From: Stropharia rugosoannulata
Taxonomy: Eukaryota; Basidiomycota; Agaricomycetes; Agaricales; Strophariaceae
Reading direction: 5' to 3'
Assembly: GCA_028532985.1 (NCBI GenBank)
Contig: JANCIK010000003.1
Location: forward strand, 1,684,001-1,748,000
Length of the DNA: 64,000 nt
The notes under the pieces are model-generated. The model searched no databases and was not told the origin of the DNA. It saw only the letters and a program-made list of their open reading frames with translations. Below are positions 10,922-22,444 of the stretch, piece by piece. Within the stretch, counting starts at the first letter, position 1; every line of letters begins with the position of its first letter. Both the position numbers and the translations under genes were made by a program.

Positions 10922-11823
10922 ATGGCCTCTTACCGTGCGTGCGCTGCCCTAATTCTTCTGCCCAATACTTTCTAAGATTCTTCATAGTCGCCCTGACTGT
11001 CGCGCTCTCCGCCACGTTCGCCAGCCTGGGGTACCGCGTCGCCACCAGCCTTGCCCGCTCCCCGGCCTCCTCAGCAGCGTCTGTCCCTGATGGCGTGAAT
11101 GAAAACTTGGACACGGGTGTAGAAACGGAAGAGCAGCCAGAGGATATACCAGACGGAGACCTTTCTTCCGTATCCGCAGGGTTCGCGGAGCCGTGCAAAA
11201 TGGTGCGTTCGGTCGCCCGCTCGCGATGAATAGTACTCAGTGTGCTGATCCCCCAGGTCCTCATTGTGCGGACCGACTTGAAGCTCACGCCTGGAGCCAT
11301 CGCGGAGCAGTGCGTATACCTAACACTTAGACATGGTCATTTGCTAACTACCGTTGCTGTACGTCTTTTTTAGATGCGGGTTAGTGAGTTTTTGTTGATC
11401 GACCGCCTTGTTAAACACAACAACCAGTTCCGCCACATTAGCATGCTACAAAGCTCTATCAAAGGCTAATCCAAAACTGCTGCGCCACTGGGAATATACA
11501 GGGTATGTCCAGAGCTTCCGTATATGCTGTTGACCTGCATCCTCACATACCTTGCTCTATATCAGCCAAGCCAAAATCGCATTGAAGGGGAAGTCAGAGG
11601 ACCAGCTACTCGAGCTCGAGGCGATCGCAAAGAGCCTCAACCTATGCGCACGCGCCGTGCGCGATCCGTACGTCACTCTTCTTTCATGTACTTATATTGT
11701 TTCTTATACGCGCCTTTTCTTGCAAATAGTTCTTTGGGAGAGGACGTGCGCACCGTGCTTGCCATAGGTCCTGGGCCAGTAGGGTTGGTGAACGAGGTCA
11801 CTGGAAAATTGCGCCTGTTATAG
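10922..11823 (+). CDS. Pth2-family peptidyl-tRNA hydrolase homologue, active-site residues altered
   Basis: Seven exons add up to 573 nt (190 residues): 10922-10938, 10977-11202, 11257-11309, a 6-nt exon 11374-11379, 11428-11502, 11566-11667 and 11730-11823. The N-terminus has one hydrophobic segment ([19 protein letters not shown]), as expected of a mitochondrial or membrane-anchored Pth2. The Pth2 domain runs from [11 protein letters not shown] through [17 protein letters not shown] to [19 protein letters not shown]. Pth2 enzymes cleave peptidyl-tRNA and conserve a GKxAAQxxHA motif and a DAGxTQxxPG motif. Here the first reads GAIAEQCGSA (Lys and His lost) and the second reads [11 protein letters not shown] (Gly, Thr and Gln lost). 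Frame and splicing are intact, so this may be an expressed pseudoenzyme rather than a dead gene; sequence error cannot be excluded. Confidence 0.85.
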
Positions 11824-12169
11824 GCATAGTGTTGGATAATTTGTGAGTTCTGCCAGAAAATGAAGGAGTGCACCGAGATGAAAACATTTTTCAAAGTAGG
11901 GCTATCTGAGAGACTTGAATACTCTGCTTCATTTACCTTACATTAATGCTGTTAACTTCTTCTCAGACCTAAATTTTTCTTCGCAATTCCCGTATCTATC
12001 CGGTTTAAAGAACTCAACGTCAAAATTGCCGTGACTCTCGTTTATAACTCTATTCTTCTATCTAACAGTACAACTGCTCGTACTGATTGTCCATCAAGGC
12101 GCCGAGCAAATCAAGATTAAATCAAGGCCTCAAGGCCTGGCCTAGGTGCCCCGCGGCCCTCCTACTTGT
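11824..12169. other. Convergent intergenic region
   Basis: This is the 3' flank shared by the convergent Pth2-like gene and the secreted repeat-protein gene. It is AT-rich, with a short GC-rich inverted block (AAGGCCTCAAGGCCTGGCC) near 12,125-12,143. No coding pattern is seen. Confidence 0.5.
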
Positions 12170-12891
12170 CTAAAATCCATCGCCTTCGTGACTCTGCACA
12201 GCAGACGCGTACGGACGCCTTACACGGATCATGCGCCGCACGAGCAATAGACCACTTTTAGGCAGCTTCCCTCCGACCGGCGCAAGGACCGACCCCGTAC
12301 CAGCGGCGGCGGTACCGCTCCCGGCGTTGCCTGCATTTCCCCCGTTTCCTGTGAGCGGATCTGTCAGCAACGTCCGTCCTCGGAAAGCTTCGAAGGAAGG
12401 GCAGGGGAAGGATATATGGGTAATGTTGCGTACCGGACAAGAGTCGCACAAGGCCATTTGAGGTCCCATCTACATTTCCACCGTTTGCGTCCCCACCTGT
12501 GCCTGTGTATGCATTCGCGGCACCCGCACTCGCTGTTTTGTTCTGCGCCGACATGCTTGCTCCTGCGAGCGCGGTCCCCGACACTGCCTTCCCGCCATTG
12601 CCTGCATTGCCTGTGGGAGGGGACGGTTAAGACTCAGAAAAGATGGAAGGTCAAGGAAGGCATACCGGAGAGTATTTCAACGCCACCTCCACTGAGGAGT
12701 CCGCCCGTAGAACCAGTTAAGGCTTTGACGCTCCCGCCTGAGGAGTGCCCGCCTGTTCCTGTATAAGCGTTCTGTGCGATGGGGAGCGGGAGCGGGAAGG
12801 GCAGTGGTGCCGGCGCTGGACGGCCTGGTGTTAGGCTGGCGAGGCCAAGAATGACAAGGATAGAGAGGGTGCGAAGTAAGGTGGAGGGCAT
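12170..12891 (-). CDS. Small secreted Gly/Ala-rich protein built from repeated exons
   Basis: Three exons encode about 190 residues. The start has a signal peptide (MPSTLLRTLSILVILGLASL, followed by a Pro-rich stretch). Exons 1 and 2 each carry the motif NAYTGTGG followed by a GG-x-V segment (HSSGGSV and DANGGNV). Exon 2 opens with GNAGNGG and exon 3 with GNGGNAGN. Both introns interrupt the same Ser|Gly context in phase 1 (TCC G|GN), so the repeat unit coincides with the exon. Related Gly/Asn-rich secreted proteins are common in Agaricomycetes; I know of no assigned activity. The last exon ends in a basic stretch (LLLVRRMIRVRRPY) unlike the repeats. No catalytic motif and no cysteine pattern are seen. 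Confidence 0.75.
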
Positions 12892-13663
12892 AATGGAAGA
12901 AAAAGTTACAAAGGGTGTTGATTTATGAAGTCGAAGGTTAATGCAATGTGCTGGGTCAGCTTGCTTGTGCGCAGAGTAGCTGTGTGTGTTCTTTGCGCGA
13001 TTTACTGCGAGCCGGTGCTTAATGTGCTGCCTGAGAACGAAAGTATAGAAAAGTGTATTAGGACTTCGCCTAATTGTGTAGTAGAATTTGAGTAGAATGC
13101 CAATGTAGCGCAGGTAGTTGGATAGAAGTGGTGTGAATAGAATGTTGGGTTGGTAGTTTGTATACGAGTCTGAGATTTCGAAAGCCGTGCTCGCCAGAAT
13201 AAATACTATTTTGTAGGTGAGGCTGACCTGGACTGGGAGTGGAGGCTGGCATGTTCGCGGGGCTGACTGGGTAGTCTATTTTTATTTTTAGAAACGTGAA
13301 TAAGCGCCTGATGCGTGAATCTTTCGTCAACGCTGGGAGAAAAAAATCGTCTATTGTTATTCTTTGACTATTGAAGGAGCTCATTATGTGGCAAGAAATC
13401 TTGGGACGTCCGCAATGGACAATTGAGTACCTGGAGAACTGACCTTAATACTAATAGTAGTGCCTCGGACGTGCTGTACTACGGCTATTTATAGCGCGCG
13501 CAATGTTGCTATGCACGTCAGCAAAGTCTCGAGATCTGACGTTTTAACTTTCGTTATAACTGTCGCAAATAGAAAGTCACATTTCACTAGGCTGTTCTTT
13601 CTTAACTTCACCTCTTGGACCTTTGGAAAGCTCTGATTTTTTGTTCCGCATCAGCTCCCTGCG
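12892..13663. other. Intergenic region between divergent genes
   Basis: This region separates the divergent secreted repeat-protein gene and RPT-repeat gene. A minus-strand open frame of about 100 codons (13070-13384) has no recognisable domain and an unlikely composition, so I do not call it. A CTATTTATAG box lies near 13,485, next to GCGCGCGC-like sequence. Nothing else is recognised. Confidence 0.45.
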
Positions 13664-15986
13664 ATGGATACAGACGACGAGTTCAAAATTAGTATGCGAG
13701 ATGGCAATGAAGAATCAATGTGGTGGAATCAAGGCGAGGTGGACAGGTACAGCAGGCCGGGGAAGGGCTTCCTACCGCATATATTAGCAGGCTTAATCCA
13801 CAAATCCGACTATCAACGATACTCATTACAATTGGACTTCAAACATGCACAATCAGAGTCGGTGCTACCAATAATTCAAGTGAGCTTCGCGTCTATCCAT
13901 TAAGTGCTGCCTTATTGCATACTCATAATACTTACCGCGCAGAGCATCAACTTGGATCCCGAGAGCGAAATGATTAGAGGACTTCCATACGAAGGTGCTT
14001 ACTACTGTCCTGAGGAGAACGGCTGGCGTATATTACTGTGTACGACTTCGCCCATTGAACCATATCTCGCCCAGTCCTTCAAGGAGAAAAGAAGGCACCA
14101 TCAAGTACCAGAGATGTCCCGAAGGGCTGAGCCCCTATGTGTTGGTGTTTCTGCGAGTTTCTCCACGAGGCGTAGTAATAAGACCCACCACTTCCACAAG
14201 TACGAGAACGCGATCGATAGTCATAAACTCAATCCGCCTTTCAGCCGGGACTGTTGGCGGAGCTCAATGAATTATGGTATATGCATCAAACAATATCCTA
14301 TACGCATATATGGTCTCAATGACGATTTCTTCGGCAGATACTACGATACTCGATACTCTGAATTCGAAGGAAGGCCTCCTTTTCGACCTATACATCTGTT
14401 GCCAATGCCCGTTATCATTTATTTCTTCAGGGTTCATCTCTGGGGCAATAAATCCAAGCTCGTTCAATGAAATAATCCAAGCAGAGAACAAAGAACATCC
14501 CGCCGACTGGAATGCAACTGATGCGTCTAAAATTGCACTTGTGATGCAAGGTGTAGTTATGTACGTCGCATATTCTGTTTGTAAGCTACTCGGTTGTTCT
14601 GACGGAGAGTAGTGCTGTGGCCATCTGTCTGAATACGCGCGGAAGATGGAATTTTCCAAAGGTAAAATGTCAACACGTGTGAGTGATATGCTAGTCTATA
14701 GCATTGTCAGACACTTCTTCTAAATTCACTGACAGAAAGCGAATATTGGAGGAGCTTGGCTTTGAAACAACTTCCTCCAGTACTCATGACTATAGAATGA
14801 AAGCTCCAACCACTGATGTAGCCCTGCCAGGCGGTAGAGAAACTAGGAACAAGTTTATTCGCATATGGTGGGAACTCAACGCGTGGATTGCACATCTCTG
14901 TCTTATCCATCGTAAGTATATACCTGCCAGTGATTTATTAGCAATTCATTCTGGAGGGCTAATGCAGACCTTTTAAAGCCGAACTCAATGACTTGAAGAA
15001 TCTTGTACCTTTTGTCCGCCTAAAAGACGTCCGTCAGGTGCACCAAAAAGCGATGGGTATTTCCCATGATCATGGTCAGAGTAAGTACATTCTAATATAT
15101 GGCCACTATATGCGTTCCAGATTAATTTATGCTTTGTATTTATTAGAACAGGCTGAAAATATAGCGTATAGTGTCGTGCCTGGAGTAGCTACACAAACGT
15201 TAAGCACCGCATGGGAAGGGCTGGGTATTGATCCTATGTCGACTTCTGCAGCTGGTTTGTTAACAGCTCATACTTTTGAGGCTCAAGTATTGAACACCGA
15301 CAACCACAGGGCTCTTGGTATTTGCATACTTGGCTCAATGCCGATGCGACCCTATCAATACGGTCACCTACTTCACGTATCTCACGGATATCGTGACATA
15401 CTTGCCAAAGCATGCAGATTTCCCAGTGCTGTTACACAAGCTGATAGACACTGAAAAGGCGAGGGGCCGTTTCACCCTGGACGATGTAAAGAAGGCTGCG
15501 ACAAGGCTCGGGTTTGGACAGGAAAATACCCTCCATTTAAAGTATGATGAACAAATCCCGGACGAAATGATTATACAGGCTTGGATTAGTTGCTTAAAAG
15601 GGTCGTGGACAGACTTCAACTCGGGAGAAGAGCTTCGGAGAAAGGCAGACTGCTCGTTGAAGCAACTCGCGGAGTATAGACGTAGTCTCGGTTTGTGGAA
15701 GAGATGGCAAGGAAGGGAACAAGAACATATAAATTCCAAACCGCTCCAGGGTAACAGTGTGATTGAAGAAAAAACTTTGCCGGAGTCAAAACGAATAAAA
15801 CTGGAGCCCACTGTGAAGGGAGAGGAAAAAGTGAAATTGGAATTTGAGCAAAGTCATGCCCTTCAGGAATCCCCTGAAGATATAACCGAAGCTGATCACG
15901 AAGTAAGTCATGCAATGGCACTGAGTTTACAAAGTATGGTTTACAGTGCCCGACCATCCGTAGACGACTGTAGAAGCACATCCTGA
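13664..15986 (+). CDS. Ubp2-like RPT-repeat protein without a ubiquitin-hydrolase catalytic domain
   Basis: Eight exons (13664-13879, 13943-14276, 14338-14552, 14613-14661, 14702-14911, 14979-15080, 15147-15254 and 15310-15986) sum to 1,911 nt, giving 636 residues. The middle holds a Cys-rich patch (LYICCQCP, later CCGH). Two regions resemble the RPT repeats found N-terminal to the peptidase in yeast Ubp2-type deubiquitinases: TAWEGLGIDPMSTSAAG and the block from ATRLGFG to LAEYRRSLGLWKRW. The tail is charged and contains a UIM-like helix (SHAMALSLQSM). No Cys or His box of a UCH/USP peptidase follows before the stop or in the next 800 bp. It may be a scaffold or ubiquitin-binding partner, or a truncated Ubp2 paralogue. 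The family call is tentative; the gene structure is well supported. Confidence 0.6.
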
Positions 15987-16842
15987 TCAAAAACATCGTT
16001 CAATCGTGTACAAGTTCAATGAACAAAGGGTGCTGGCGAAGCAGAGGTCTTCCTATAACGTACGTTGATATTTTTTAAGGAAATTCACAAGAATTCTCTC
16101 TGAAGTTACTATCTGGCGACCGCATGGAATGACCAGGAGACAATTTCCTTTTGCCGTGTCCTCTTTTCCGATATCGAACAGACAAATCATATAGATCTGT
16201 ATACAGCAGATCCAAGTATATGCCAAGGAGGAGAAACAAAGATCTTGGAGGAATCATGGGGCGACATAGCTGGGGAAATCAAAACGATAACAGTGACGGC
16301 GTGCAAATATAGAGCTCCTCAATCGTTCAACAGCGGCGAAAATTTTAGACGCAAATCTTCCAATGTAGTGCGTTGTTATTTTAATTTAATGGGTAGCGGG
16401 ATGATTCAAGGCATTTTGTAGGTCTCTTTACGTGGAGATCAAAGTAATAAACGTCCTAGGTCGGATTTATCGCAGTAATCATTGGAAGGTGTCAACGAGT
16501 GACTCACCTGAGCAATCTACATGTAAATCCAATGTAAATCTTGTCGGTAGTAGATCAGCCAGATTCAACAAAGGGAAAAATTCAGCGTAATACTGGGAAA
16601 CATAATCAGAGAACTTTGCCTCCTAGACGTTCTCCATATCTTGTACTTTGTGTAGATTTTGTATGAACGCTTGCTTGAGAATACGCTAGAACACGCCTGG
16701 CTAAGTTGGGCCACTGAAAGACAAGCCGGATCACCTCTTTGTTCAGGGCCGGTTCAAGCGCGTTGAAATGGAAATTGGACAAAACATGACGCGACGGCTT
16801 GAACAATAATTATACCTTCTTAGCTTCGACCTCTTTCTTATC
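15987..16842. other. Intergenic region
   Basis: This AT-rich DNA lies between the RPT-repeat gene and the SNF2 gene (both on the plus strand). The short minus-strand frames here (near 16,100 and 16,700) have no domain. There is a purine/pyrimidine-mixed promoter-like stretch just before 16,843 but no clear TATA box. Confidence 0.45.
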
Positions 16843-19800
16843 ATGAGCTCCGCTACATCCTCCTCGCCAACTCCGTTAGATTATGAATCAGGGACGCTGG
16901 CGGGAGAGGAGTCGAGAGAGGCAAGTACTTCCGCGACTTCACCTCCAACACATGTGTCTTCGGAGCACAGCTATGCGACGAGTCCAGTGGCGAAAACGCC
17001 AGAGGTTTGTTATCTCAGTTTTATTTTAGTTTATTTTAACTCTAAGGTTCCCTTCACAAAGATTATCGATGAAGAGGTCAGGGAAAAGGCAATCAAATTG
17101 GCCCTCGATGAAACGGTGAGCTACTTTCGAATGAGTTTTCTGTCTGTTCTGTCTGTATTCACCGTGTCATCTAGGAAACCGAGCGCCGTCTTGCGAGACT
17201 GCAGTCTGTCCTGGAGCGTTCTGCCATATTTTCTAACATCTTGAAAGACCGTATGGAAGAAGAAAAGGCCAAGCAAATGGCAATCCAAGCAGAGCGTAAA
17301 AAGCAACCGCAGATCAAATTGCGCGGGAGGCCCGCAAAGAGGCAGAAAGGGGAGCACGGAGATGTTATTGCTATAGATGATTCGGGAAAGGACAAGGAGG
17401 AAGAGCCGCCCGCATTCCTCCAACCCAGTCTCATTACAGGCGCCAAGTTGAAGCCATATCAATTGGAGGGCTTGCAATGGATGGTCTCTCTTGACCAGAA
17501 TGGTATATCAGGCATTTTGGGTACGTGCTGCTTTTGTCTTGACAAACTATCGGTACTAAACATCATCCTACGTACAGCTGATGAAATGGGTCTGGGAAAG
17601 GTACGACCACCTCAATTTTGTTATGCTACCCGTTCACGGACCTAACTTCCCGCAGACGCTGCAAACCATCTCATTTAGCGCGTATCTAAGGGAACATGAT
17701 AACTTCAAACCATTTCTCATAGTCTGTCCTCTAAGTGTGCTGCATAACTGGGCTGATGAGTACAAGAAATTTGCACCCAAAGTAAGTGTCTTTATTTTTA
17801 GCGCACCGTTTCCTATATACAAATGACCTTTCTCTAGATTCCTGTTTGCATATACCACGGAAATCCTGCAGAGAGGGCTGAATTACGTCGCACCGTAATG
17901 GCCCCTCCGGGCACGAGGCATAAAATATCGAAACCTTCTCCTACCAAAGGTACAAAATCACAGAGGCAAAAAGGGAAGTCATCCGCATCTAAGAAGGGAG
18001 TCCGTAAATCTACCATCGTCTTGGATTCCGAGGAAGAAGCAGACGACGGATCCTACACAGCCTCATTCCCTATAATTTTGACGACCTACGAGATGATCAT
18101 CAAGGACCGCCCGCACCTTCAACACTATGATTGGGGCTACATTGTCGTAGATGAGGGTCATAGGTTGAAGAATTTGGACTGCAAGCTCATGAAGGAAATA
18201 AAGAAGTACGGGAGTGCAGGAAGAATGATTTTAACGGGTACACCTTTACATGTGAGTGTCATCGGTTAACGTCCACTCTTTCCAGCTGACTCCATCGTGC
18301 TTAGAATAACCTTGCTGAATTATGGTCCCTCCTTAACTTTATTCTGCCCGACATTTTCGACGATCTAGAAACCTTCCAAGATTGGTAGGGCCTCCTCATC
18401 TGCCAATTTGCTGTTTTTAACATTATTTTTCCCAACTCAGGTTTAACCTTCCCGAGCTTCAATCGGCCATGCCAACGTCCCAGTCATCTCAGATAATATC
18501 GTCACTACACGCAATTCTCAAACCCTTCCTTCTACGACGACTCAAGGTGGACGTAGAGCAGAACCTGCCCCCGAAAAAAGAATACATCCTATATGCACCA
18601 CTGAGCGTGCGGCAGCGTGAGGCGTACGACTATGTTGTGGATGGGGAGGTCAGGGAATGGCTGATCAAAGGAGGTGCGGGAGGTGCTCCGATCGTCAAAG
18701 ATGATGAGGTAGAGGTGTCCGACGCCGTTGAACAACAGGGCGAGGGCATGGACGTCGGAGAGGACGAAGTACATGTGCGGACCTCAGGAAGGCTTAAAAA
18801 GTCTGCGCGAAAACATTACGATTTCGATGGGGATGACGATAAATACTTTGAAATGCTGGAGCAGGGGAAACTGGATAGTCGGGGTATAATACCCATTTTG
18901 ACCAAGGAAGAGGAAGAAGCTGAAGAAGCAAGGATTGGGAAGGAGCATCAGATTCGTACTAAATGTTGGTTAAGTTCGGCCGCTTGACTACATGACAAGT
19001 GCTAACTTCATTATCAGTGAAGCAGGTGAACAATATGAAGCTGAAGAACACCCTTATGCAGTTGCGTAAGGTGTGCTCGCACCCCTTCCTCTTCGAGTGG
19101 CCAACCGATCCCCAAACGCTTCAGCCTATCCTAGGCGAGGAGTTGGTGAACACGAGTGGCAAAATGATGGTACTCGACCGTCTGCTCAAAGAGTTGTTCA
19201 GACGGAAGCACAAGGTTTTGCTCTTCAGTCAGTTCACGACCATGCTGGACATCATTGAGGTGAGCATGAATATTGCAAATGTTTCCAGTCTATAATTTCT
19301 TATTATATGCGCAGGAATGGGCAGTTGACTACATGGGCTGGAAGATTTGTCGTATCGATGGATCAACCAAGGCGATGGAGCGCAGGGAAGAGATGAATCG
19401 CTTTCAGACAGGCGGTGATGACCCGGATGCTCCCCACCTTTTCCTGCTCAGCACACGCGCGGGTGGGTTGGGCATCAACCTCGTAGCAGCGGACACGGTT
19501 ATTTTCTATGATCAGGACTGGGTATGTATAACTTACGAATACTTTAGACGACGCCTTCTGATCCAACGTTCAACAGAACCCTCAAATGGATGCCCAGGCT
19601 CAAGATAGGGCTCACCGTATTGGCCAAACTAAGCCTGTTCTGATATTCCGGCTGGTAACTGCCCACACCATCGAAACGAGGATTATGCAGCGTGCCACTG
19701 AGAAGCGGAAGTTGGAAGCCCTTGTAATTGCTAAAGGTACGTGCAATTCCATGACCCGATTCAACTACTGCTTCCACTAGATACTGACAAACCTCTAACG

Positions 19801-20164
19801 CACAGGGAAATTCAAAACGCCCGCAGCCGCGAATGTAGGCAAAAGAGAGACAGTTGCCGAAATAGCTGCGTCGCTTCTGCGCCTAGAGGGCGAGAAAATA
19901 GACGTCGTTCCTGATACCAAAGAGGGCAAACAGAGCGTCCTCAGTGACGAAGACCTTGATATGCTGCTCGACCGCCGTCCTGAGGTGTTCGAGGAACGCG
20001 GACAAGGGTGGACTTCAGGCGACAAACCGGGAGAGGCAGCAGTGGTTTCAGGCGCAACGGATGTCAAGACAGGCAAAAAGGCTGCCTTCGCAGTATACGA
20101 AGCACCTGTGGATGAAGGCAACGAGGCGCTGGGGAAAATACTTGGGGAAGACGAAGCGGAGTAA
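16843..20164 (+). CDS. SNF2-family chromatin remodelling ATPase of the LSH/HELLS/Irc5 group
   Basis: About ten exons encode roughly 870 residues. After a disordered Ser/Thr-rich start and a charged coiled region come the helicase motifs: [12 protein letters not shown], motif I DEMGLGK split from TLQT by an intron, [10 protein letters not shown], the DEGH box in [59 protein letters not shown] and [15 protein letters not shown] instead of DEAH, an insert before the second lobe and the short C-terminal tail are typical of the HELLS/LSH and yeast Irc5 group. These proteins act in heterochromatin maintenance, DNA methylation support and cohesin loading at repair sites. An acidic, basic-patch insert sits between lobes at about 18,660-18,960. 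Start and stop are clear. Confidence 0.9.
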
Positions 20165-20910
20165 TTTGACGGCCCGCGCACATTGCACATCTCGCAATGC
20201 CTGTGCTCCATGTACTCTATGTTTTCTTGTTTTACTGCTGACCTATATATCCCATGTATCATATATATTTTTGCTCTAGATATACCCTCGTAGTATTATT
20301 GTACCTATTTATTCATAATTTGGTCGTTGCCGTTGTATAGAGGTTAACCAGGCATTTCACCGCACTGTTTCTAGGATCTCGCTGGGATGTGTCCGAGGGT
20401 TTGGCAAAACGTTCGTGAATGGAACATTATTCAATATCAAGTATGTCTCCCATATAATAGAGTCATAAAAACCAAATAAAAACCAGTATATCTGCCAAAT
20501 ATCTGCGTGCAGAGATTGCGTTGGCAGCCGGCATGCTATGACGTAACGCGACATACACGTGATCGTCGGCTAGAGGATTTCTGTGGAAATGATTGGAATT
20601 GAGGAGACTGGAGCTTGTCTTCACCTCAGCGCCTCCCCACCGCTACGCAATCTGTCGAATCCACACGAATGACCCACAAATCTCCAAGGGTACGCCACCA
20701 CCCACTATAAACAGTTCCATATCCTTCGATTTATCTTTATTTCATAAAATCCCTTATCTTTTCCCTCAGTCTCACTTCAACTCACTTGGTCTCAACCAAA
20801 CGCGACCTAGATTGAAACCAAAAATATCATAACGTTCTCCTGGACATCTTCACCCTTACGACCATATAGTACCGTTATACAAAGAGTCGATACGCACACA
20901 AAATCACACT
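20165..20910. other. Intergenic region upstream of the Mpv17-type gene
   Basis: No coding pattern is seen. A CCACTATAAACAG box (TATA-like, about 20,700-20,712) lies some 200 bp before the ATG at 20,911, followed by a pyrimidine-rich tract typical of fungal core promoters (about 20,720-20,790). Confidence 0.5.
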
Positions 20911-21962
20911 ATGGCTACGCTCACTCTCGTCCGAGCATATCAGTACTCGTTCGACACCCATCCCAACTTTACGCTAGCACTATTGGGTGGATGTCTAAAT
21001 GCATTAGGAGACACGATGGCTCAACTGGCTCAGACCACGGTAGGTATTTACCCTATTCAAGTCGAACTCCTGTCTAATGTTTTGGGTGTTCAGTGGGGCG
21101 GCCGCGACGATAATGATAAGCCTCGCAAGTTTGATTTCCAGAGGACGGCAAGGTTTTTTGCGTATGGTGTAGGAATAAGTGCGTCTTCCTGCAGCATTCT
21201 CCTCTTTGTCTATGTATTCTTACCCTCATATTACACAACCAGGCCCTCTTATGGGGAGATGGAACAGATTCCTCGAGCGACGCTTCCCATTACGGGCATT
21301 GAACAACTCCAACAACAAAATCTCTGGCCTGGCGCTTTCCAAACGCGTAGCATGCGATCAACTTGTTATGTGAGTCTCTCTCTCTACTTTCTCCTTGCAG
21401 CAGGGGGTGGGTTGCAACACGTCGACCTCGTTGTACTACTGCTGGGCGGACAATTGTCGGGCGCAGTTCATTTATACTGACCAATGATATGTTTTCTTTT
21501 TCAGGGCCCCGTTCGGAGTAAGTTTAGCAGCATTCTTTGACATGGCTTCGGTGCTAAATACATATTCTCTGCTAGCTTGTACTGTTTCTGGGCTCGATGG
21601 GCATAATGGAGAGACGCAGCCCACAGCAAATTGGGGATCGCTTCAAAGATCTATATGCAACTGCACTTATAGCAAACTGGAAGGTCTGGCCCATTGCTCA
21701 GGTATGCTTTCATGGCATTGGGTATCATTGTTTTTTCTGAAACCGAAACAACAGATGGTGAACTTCCGCTATATGCCCCTTGCATACAGAGTACCTTTCT
21801 CGCAAACGTGCGGTATCATATGGACTCTCTATCTATCACTCCTCAGTTCAAGGTCAGCCTTTTCTCCGTCTCTTTGAACAAGTATTTATGACTGACATTG
21901 TTTGTAGAGAGGATGTGGTGCAAGATAAACAACTCGCTGTCCAAAAGGCTCGAGAAGGCTAA
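20911..21962 (+). CDS. Mpv17/PMP22-family membrane protein
   Basis: Seven short exons are read. The N-terminus YQYSFDTHPNFTLALLGGCL leads into LGDTMAQLA, followed by FDFQRTARFFAYGVGI, PLMGRWNRFLERRFPL, the conserved block MEGRSPQQIGDRFKDLY-like (here MERRSPQQIGDRFKDLY), NWKVWPIAQ, VNFRYMPLAYRVPF and a final GIIWTLYLSLLSS helix. Order and motifs (GD-x-x-AQ, W-P, NF-R-P-R/YR) match the four-helix Mpv17/PMP22/Sym1 family. These are inner mitochondrial or peroxisomal membrane proteins that probably form channels and are linked to stress tolerance and mtDNA maintenance. An Asn-rich insert follows the second helix. I cannot tell the organelle from the sequence. The stop TAA is at 21960-21962. Confidence 0.8.
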
Positions 21963-22444
21963 ATTTAAACTTCGGAATTTTGTTTTCATTTCTTTTACTG
22001 CATTTCGCTGTTTGCTTTTCCTCATTATTCATCATCATTTCCCCCAATCCCCCTACCCGCCATCATATTTATAGACGGTGTGCTCTGCATTGTTTATAGA
22101 CGTACATACATTGATTACCACTACTTGACCTACTAACTATTTCGAAGCATCTGTATCTTTACCATTGCTCAACACATTAAAGCATTGATCCCACTTCATC
22201 TTCTCAATTTTACAATTATTTACACTCCTGATCTGAAATACAAGACCTTTAATTTGCCCTGACTTGGTCTGAAATACCAGTCAATGACTTTTACAACGCC
22301 ATCCCTTAATACCAACTGATAATCGTGGTCGTACCGTAGTCTCCTTCAGATTCCGTAGTGGTGGCCATATTTCAGGAATGCAGGATTATTATGCCTTCGA
22401 TAGATGTGCATATATATCCGGAATATTACATGTCCATACGCTCT
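21963..22444. other. Convergent intergenic region (3' flanks)
   Basis: This AT-rich stretch lies between the convergent Mpv17-type and UTP4 genes. It contains several ACATT/TTTACA-type elements and no coding pattern. Confidence 0.5.

Noticed and set aside
14230..15320. Apparent multiple frameshifts in the RPT-repeat gene, suggesting a pseudogene
   Set aside because: Every break is explained by a GT...AG intron (GTATAT...GGCAG, GTAGTT...GTAG, GTAAAA...ATAG, GTAAGT...AAAG, GTTTGT...ACAG), and the total coding length is a multiple of three.
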